Assembly (NCBI GenBank): GCA_003116995.1
Contig: BDSL01000004.1
Coordinates: 1,550,001 to 1,614,000 of the forward strand
Direction of reading: 5' to 3'
Length of the DNA: 64,000 nt
From: Yamagishiella unicocca
Taxonomy: Eukaryota; Chlorophyta; Chlorophyceae; Chlamydomonadales; Volvocaceae
Shown here: positions 58,401-64,000 of the stretch, piece after piece
Position numbering within the stretch: position 1 is the stretch's first letter
Layout of the letters: each line of letters begins with the position of its first letter
Translations under genes and position numbers: made by a program
The notes under the pieces: generated by a model
Database searches by the model: none
The model's input: only the letters and a program-made list of their open reading frames with translations
What the model was told of the DNA's origin: nothing

Positions 58401-61034
58401 CACTCACGCGATTTTCCACACCAGCCGCCGTGCTCTAGATTCGCATCGCCGGAGCGGCACCGTAACCATGACTAGTGCCCGCGGAACGGCTATGCCGGTG
58501 CTAGGGCATCACACACCTCTCTCCCCCTACACACACCAAAAACCCCACCTGTCTCTTCGGATAACCCTGTACAGCCTGCACAGGGTCCGCAGGTGGTGAG
58601 TTGGACAAAGATGGACGAAGCGAGTATGGCCCGCGAACAGGCCCGTTTTCTTGTCCTGCGTTTGCCAGGGCTTGAGGACAATCTAACATCTTCTTATTAG
58701 GTTACAGGGACCCACGGAATGCTGATTTTCGCCTGGTATGAACAGTAGGGGAGAGGCCATGCCAGGCTGTGGGGCATAGGGACCCTTAGGGCACTGAGGA
58801 ACAAGCTTTCATTCTTGCCCCTGCATTGATTGCGCGTGCTGCCTTCTCCTTGTGTTTGGTTTTGGTCGTTTTTGGCTTTTGCCCTTTCCCGGCCTGTGAG
58901 GGCGGGTTCTCTCGCCCGGTGACCTGTGTCGTGGTCTGGCCCATCGGGCTCGCCTGGTTGCGCTTCCGCTCTCGCAGCCGTTCAGGCTCCCTCGTAAATC
59001 TCGCAGTCTGACCGTTTCTTCCGTCTAAAGAGCGATTCCTCATGCTATTTCACAAAGCGGCGGTGTGAGCGCGCTGCGCTTACAAACGTGCACCCTCGCG
59101 CGCAAGCGCGCGCAACACCGTTGACGAGCACGTCCAGACAATCCGTTGACCATCACGTAGCCACCCTTTGCCTGGTTATTCTATATCTAATGTGGCATTA
59201 AGACATCAATCATGGTTTATCTGGATGGCTTCCTACCGCCTTCCGAAAGCAGTTACCTGTACGGAGCTCAGCCTCAGTCCGGAGTCAAGACGCTAGAAGC
59301 AAGACGATGATTTCTTAGGAGCATCATATACACAAGAACTTGCGCCTCAAGACTGTTCGGTTCTCCTTACATGAGAAACGGTGTCGACGTGAAACAGCGC
59401 AACGGTCGTCTTACGATACCTGACTCAACCCGAGGCCCAAGTCCCATGAGGTTAGCACAATAGTGTGTCCATTGTTTTAAGGTGTTATGTTCCACCCCAA
59501 AAACGTTGGCGGAGCTGGCTGGCAGGGTTCGCCATGGGAGCCGAGTCGCATGACAACCCTTATCAGTTACGATGTCAAAAGTAATTGCGGGCAGCAGGCA
59601 TGAAAATAATGTGTATGGCAACGGGACACCTGACTAACAATGATGCTCAGTTTCGAGCAGGGTCGCGAGGTCCGCAATCCGACCACAACATAGCGCAAGT
59701 AATGAGGTTCAGTGCCTACCCTACAGGGAGCGTATGAAACTCGATAACGGGCAAATGTAAATCGAGAACTTCGCAGTATGCAACAAGGGCATACATAGTG
59801 TGGTAGAATCCCCGGGGACGTAAGAAAGGGGTGAGTGTATTACCCTAACTTGACCCACTTACACGTAATAATGGCTGGACCCAAGTTATTTGGTTATTGT
59901 GCAGTTTTGTAAAAACGGAGCGCACAGAGCGGCCGACCGAGTCGTCGAGCCCTAGCTGCCGCGCTTGCGAATCTTTCCTCTGTTACAAATGAGACGTATT
60001 CACACCAATTCCCCGCAATTTTACGCTGCCGTGTTATATTCTTCAGTCGTTAAAGCTTACTTCGTATACTCACTCTTCCTACTTCCACAATTTTAGGTTC
60101 TCGGCCGCGCTGCAGAATGCCACATAAGGACTGTGACTGATATGGAATTCGGTGCGCTGTCACTGTCGCGTGTAGAATGAAGAACCTCGTTTTCCGTACG
60201 GCAGTGGCGACCTGCAGACTTTTAGACGCCCAAGAAATATGCTAATTACATACGTGCATACGATAGGAGCAAAATAAGTGAAGTGTTCAGATGGGTTCAG
60301 GGCGCGATGCACGTCAATGGGCTGTTCTTGTTGGCGGGACTGCTTTTTCTTGTGACGTTTCAGTTGAGGACAGCTGGAGCTGGTTTGGACCCGCAAGCAT
60401 ACTTCTCTAATACGTGCCTTCACCGGTTGCAATTTGGCTTCAGGCAAGGCGGGTCTGGGCCCTGCTATAGTTCGCGACAGAGCGCCCAAAAGGGCCTTCG
60501 GACAGGACACATAATTGTTGAGAAGCGCCCGTCTCCGCATTGTCTGTGGCCGCATCGTCTTGGCAGGCGCTGCATGTCATGCTTCAGGCTAGACCTCGCG
60601 TGTCGTTATCCAACTTGAGGAGCCGACCTTATTTACTACTGTCTACGAGCATCAGAAGCTCAAAGGTTATCTACTAATACACCGTCAAAACCGTCTGTTG
60701 CCCGTCATTGCCTCACCAAATCCGCCGCACCACAGATGTGGCGGAAACCTCAACGCCAGTATCATCGCCGCACACATCGAGTTCTGCACTGCCCTACCAA
60801 CGGCAGCGGCTGCGGAGTTACAAGTATGTTGACCGGGGCCGTTCCCATCCACCCGGCCCTCCCATGGTCGTCTGCCCGCTGCCTGCTTTCTGCTGCCCCA
60901 TCACCTCTCCCTGCCGTTGCACTTCTGTCACCGATCCCGCCTATCGCCCATCGCACGCGCGCGTCCAACGCATGCGGGTTAACGGCGGCCCCCGCATCTG
61001 CTGCCCTGTCTGCCCCAGCCAATTACGCTCGCAG
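55405..61034. other. Long stretch without a supported gene
   Basis: It contains an R2 fragment (about 55466-55515), two tandem pairs in GC-rich DNA (about 56163-56230 and 56391-56450), a GT dinucleotide run (57003-57022), a TAATGATAC-type short repeat (57450-57500) and R3 copy 3. Frames over 100 codons occur on both strands at 55.7-57.2 kb but have no domain or consistent splice chain. From 58.7 to 60.7 kb the DNA is AT-richer and no coding signal is visible. Confidence 0.45.
57578..57604 (+). repeat. Dispersed 27-bp repeat R3, copy 3
   Basis: Same 27 bases as 53370-53396, in sequence without a recognised gene. Confidence 0.9.
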
Positions 61035-63559
61035 GCTCCTCGTCGTTGCTGCTGAACAAAGTCCGCGAACAGGTGTCAGCTCAGCGCTATGTGCTCGGCT
61101 ACCCCGTATGCATCCAGACGCTAGGAGCTGACAGCGCTGCCGTCAGCTGCGGCGTAAGCATAGACGACGGCGGCGGTGCTGCTCTGCGCGGGCTGTCAGA
61201 TCCGTCAGCAGATCCAACTTTGACCAGCTTAAGTAGCAATGCTGCTGGGGACCACGGCAGCTGGGCGGTGTCTGTTGGGTCGGCGCCTCCGTGGGACCTG
61301 GCCCCGGCCGCGGACGCCTGGCTTGTGGAGAGCGGCCAGGTTGGGGAGGCACAGCTGCGAGGTTACGCGGCAGAGCTGTCGTACGCTGTGAGGACTGCAC
61401 CCGGCCTCGAGTGGTACGCCATCGAGCGGTCGCTGCGCGACTGGACTGGTAGGTGGGGTGCGGTGTGGTGGTGGGAGAGGGTTGGGGTACAAGCGCGGAT
61501 CAGCCGCAGGTCGTGTTGTTTGGTTTGGTGCGGTTCGGTGTGGTGTGATGTGGAGACGGGTTAGCTCTGAAGGTGAGCACTGTGCGAGCTGGGGGATGAT
61601 GGGGGGCTGTTGCGTGGGGCAAAAAAGTGGTGAGGGAAGCGGAACGGGGGCGTTCTGAGGCTGGGCAATTGCGACAGCAGCAGCATTCAGTGGGCAGCGT
61701 CGGCGTTCACATAGCACATGGCTGCAACACCGCGTCAGCATCACCGTCGCCATCGCCATCATATCGCCGTCATACATCATAGCGGGCATTCTTTTGGGGC
61801 TTTATTGGACGCATGCCCTCCTCCTGCCGCAGGTCTCTACAACCACAGCATCTACACCGTGCCCTTCGGCGGCGGCGCTCTGCAGCTGCTGTACCGGAAG
61901 GACCTGCTGGCCGAGGCGGCGGCCGCCCCGCCGGCCACATGGACGGAGCTGGTGGCCCTGGCGCGCAGGATGCAAGGGGAGTGGAAACGGAGGCGAGCGG
62001 AGGCGAAGGCGACAGCAGCGGAGCCGGCAGCAGCAACAGCAGCAGCAGCAGTAGCCAGCGCGGCGCCGTCTGGAGGGGCATCGGCAGGAGGGGCCGACGC
62101 AGGGGGCACTGAAGAGGCCGCCGCGGCGGCCTCGGAGACCTACGGAATCTGTTTGGATGTGCGCGCCGGTAAGTGGATGGGCGGCGTGGGCTAGCTTGTG
62201 AGAGCTGGGGGAAAACCACGGGCGGTGGTGGGGGGGGGATGCCGGCCCTGCCGTGGTGACACAGAGGGTGGAACGGAAAGGATCGATGTGGGTCGGTGGA
62301 TCCTACCATTGTGCCAGCTGTTGGTCGTGACACCGGTAGTCGATGTGGGTCGGTGGATTTCGCCGTCGTACCAACCGTTGTTCGTCGTAGTCGATGTGGG
62401 TCGGTGGATTTCACTATTTTACCAACCGATGGTCTTGAGGTTCGATGTGGGTCGATGAGTGCTACCATCGTTCCAACCGTTGGTGGTAAGATTCCATTCG
62501 AGTCAGATCCGAATCCCGCGGTCTTCCCATCCGTGACTTACAACTGACAACACCCCCACTACCGCCACCACCATGCCTACCCCCTCCACCACTACCACTC
62601 TCACAGCCGCCTTGCCGTCGCCGTCGCCGCTCAGCTCACTCTTCGCCTTGAGCTCTCCCGCCTTGAGCCCTCCCACCCGGCCAAACCACGGATGGTTTCA
62701 CCACTAAATCCCGACCCACGGGTCTCCTCTCAACCCACCCGACAGGCTGCGCCGCGCACCTCTACGTGGCAGCCATATGGGCTCCCCTCGCTGTCAGCCA
62801 GGGCCACCAGAACGGGCTGTACTTCAACCCCGAGACCATGCAGCCCCAGTTTGGCACGCCCGCATTCGCAGAGGCCCTCCGTACATGGGCTGAGCTGGCG
62901 GACTTGTCGCCGCCGCCGGCAGCAGCAGCAGCAGCAGCAGCAGGCGCCAACTCCACCGGCTGCAACCCCGCCGCAGCTGCCGCCGGCGAAGTACACCCCG
63001 AGTTCGCCGCGGGGCGCTGCGCCCTCACGCTGGCGTCCACGGGGGCCATAAAGGCGCTCCTGCAACAGGCCGGCGGCGGTCGGAGCGCCGTATCGGCCGG
63101 CCTGATCGGCGTCGCCCAGCTGCCCGGCTCCGCGGTCGTGTTGGACCGGTCGGCGGACCGGCTGACTAAATGCTCCAGGGAGCTCTGTCCGTACGGCGAG
63201 ACGGTGGCCGTCGACGACGGCGACGGCGCCATCATCAACCGGGCTCCTCTGGTCGGGCTGGGGTATTACCCGGTGGGTTTGGTTTCGGCGCGAGTGCCGC
63301 CCTGGCGGCAGGCCCTGGCGCTGCAGCTGCTGACCCAGATGGCGGGGCCCAGCGGCAGTCGGAATCTGGTTCTGGATCCGGATGTCCCGGTGGCGCCGTT
63401 CCGGGAGGACCAGGAGCCTAAGGACGGCAGGAGCGGGCTGTGGGCGGAGGCCGGGTACGACACGGACGCGGTAGCGGCGATGCTGGCGGAGGCGCGCTTG
63501 GCCGCCTACCACCGGAACAGCGTGGGGCCTCTGGCGGTGCCCGGCGCTGAGCAGATCAT
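61035..63559 (+). CDS. Extracellular solute-binding (bacterial family 1-like) domain protein, partial
   Basis: Three exons keep phase: 61035-61448, 61833-62168 and 62746-63559. The two-lobed periplasmic-binding fold of ABC sugar importers is recognisable: LYNHSIYTVPFGGGALQLLYRKDLL, PATWTELVALARRMQ, ETYGICLDV, YVAAIWAPL, PEFAAGRCALTLASTGAIKALL, and a C-terminal lobe with PLVGLGYYPVGL and ALALQLLTQMAGP. Poly-Ala/Gly linkers interrupt it, as is common in these algae. An open frame reaches a TAA at 63561-63563, but ATC-AT|GTAAGG at 63560 is a strong donor, so the protein probably continues beyond the window. In eukaryotic algae such domains are usually the outer part of larger membrane proteins, but nothing here shows which. 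The start exon and signal peptide were not found; the first acceptor used is at 61034. Confidence 0.65.
62283..62490 (+). repeat. Four tandem intronic repeats, about 57 bp
   Basis: The unit GATGTGGGTCGGTGGATTTC with a CCAACCGTTGGT-like end occurs four times with moderate divergence in the intron of the solute-binding gene (62169-62745). Confidence 0.85.
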
Positions 63560-64000
63560 GTAAGGGGGGCGGGGATGCTTTTTATTTTGTTTTGGCGCGG
63601 AAATTAGGGTAGAGGGTTGATGGGAGACCCATGGGCCGACACATAGAGGGGTTGGAGGGGATTGGGGCGGAGGGAGGGAAAGGGAGCTGCGCCAGTGCCA
63701 TGTGCGGTCGTGCTTCCTCAATGCTGCAATTTGCTGCAATTTACGACGGTTCGGACCGACTACCGAGCTCCCCTCGCGGCCGTGGGATCGTGGTTCCGGT
63801 CGGAGCGTATGACGTGCACATGCGTTGGCAACAGGGGCCATCGGTGCCCCTGACAGCCCTCCCTGGATTCGAGGGCTTAAGATTTATGGGTGGTACCTGT
63901 CGTCGCTGCACCTGTGCATGTGCCCCACTTCCACCTCTGCCGGCCCGCCCGCTCCACTTCCCGCGATCAACCGTCAACAGGGCGATTATGCGCTCGGCGG
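63560..64000. other. Presumed intron or 3' flank at window end
   Basis: No coding frame is supported. It is either an intron of the solute-binding protein gene (donor at 63560) or its 3' untranslated region. Confidence 0.35.

Overview
The window looks like nuclear DNA of a volvocalean green alga (Chlamydomonas/Volvox relatives). Genes are GC-rich and broken into many small exons, codons end mostly in G or C, coding regions carry long Gln/Ala/Gly/Pro runs, and microsatellites and minisatellites crowd the introns. I see no rRNA, tRNA, CRISPR array, prokaryotic operon or virus. All splice models were built by hand from GT-AG (or GC-AG) sites that keep phase and, where a family is known, restore its conserved protein blocks. 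First exons and UTRs are mostly unresolved.

Layout. 0.2-4.2 kb (+): an unrecognised protein with eight 44-residue tandem repeats, two more repeat families and a Cys/His cluster at its C-terminus. 6.2-7.6 kb (+): pieces of a TBC (Rab-GAP) domain out of frame with each other, probably a pseudogene. 10.2-14.6 kb (+): a complete 16-exon ATP-type phosphoenolpyruvate carboxykinase. 17.0-20.3 kb (+) and 24.75-34.0 kb (-): two convergent paralogues that end in the same DEDD-exonuclease-like domain, with catalytic acidic residues apparently lost, preceded by repeated winged-helix-like modules. Between them, 21.3-23.2 kb (-): a small protein made of two ubiquitin-like domains. 37.5-43.4 kb (-): a complete 11-exon SDP1-type patatin-fold triacylglycerol lipase. 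46.5-55.4 kb (+): a long, mostly disordered protein whose exons carry a SILK motif and three RVxF-like motifs, suggesting a protein phosphatase 1 regulator. 61.0-63.6 kb (+): a bacterial-type extracellular solute-binding domain, probably continuing past the window.

Functionally, PEPCK and the SDP1-like lipase fit one theme (oil breakdown feeding gluconeogenesis), but they are separate genes about 23 kb apart and nothing here shows co-regulation. The most unusual content is the paralogue pair: the repeated module is split in all four copies by a phase-0 intron at the same point, just before a conserved VRLVCP-like strand, which suggests growth by exon duplication. The other notable feature is a set of short dispersed repeats that recur in introns of unrelated genes and in two cases directly abut splice acceptors, as introner-like or MITE-like elements would. 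Large stretches (about 7.7-10.1, 14.6-16.1, 34-37.4, 43.4-45.7 and 55.5-61 kb) hold no gene I can support.
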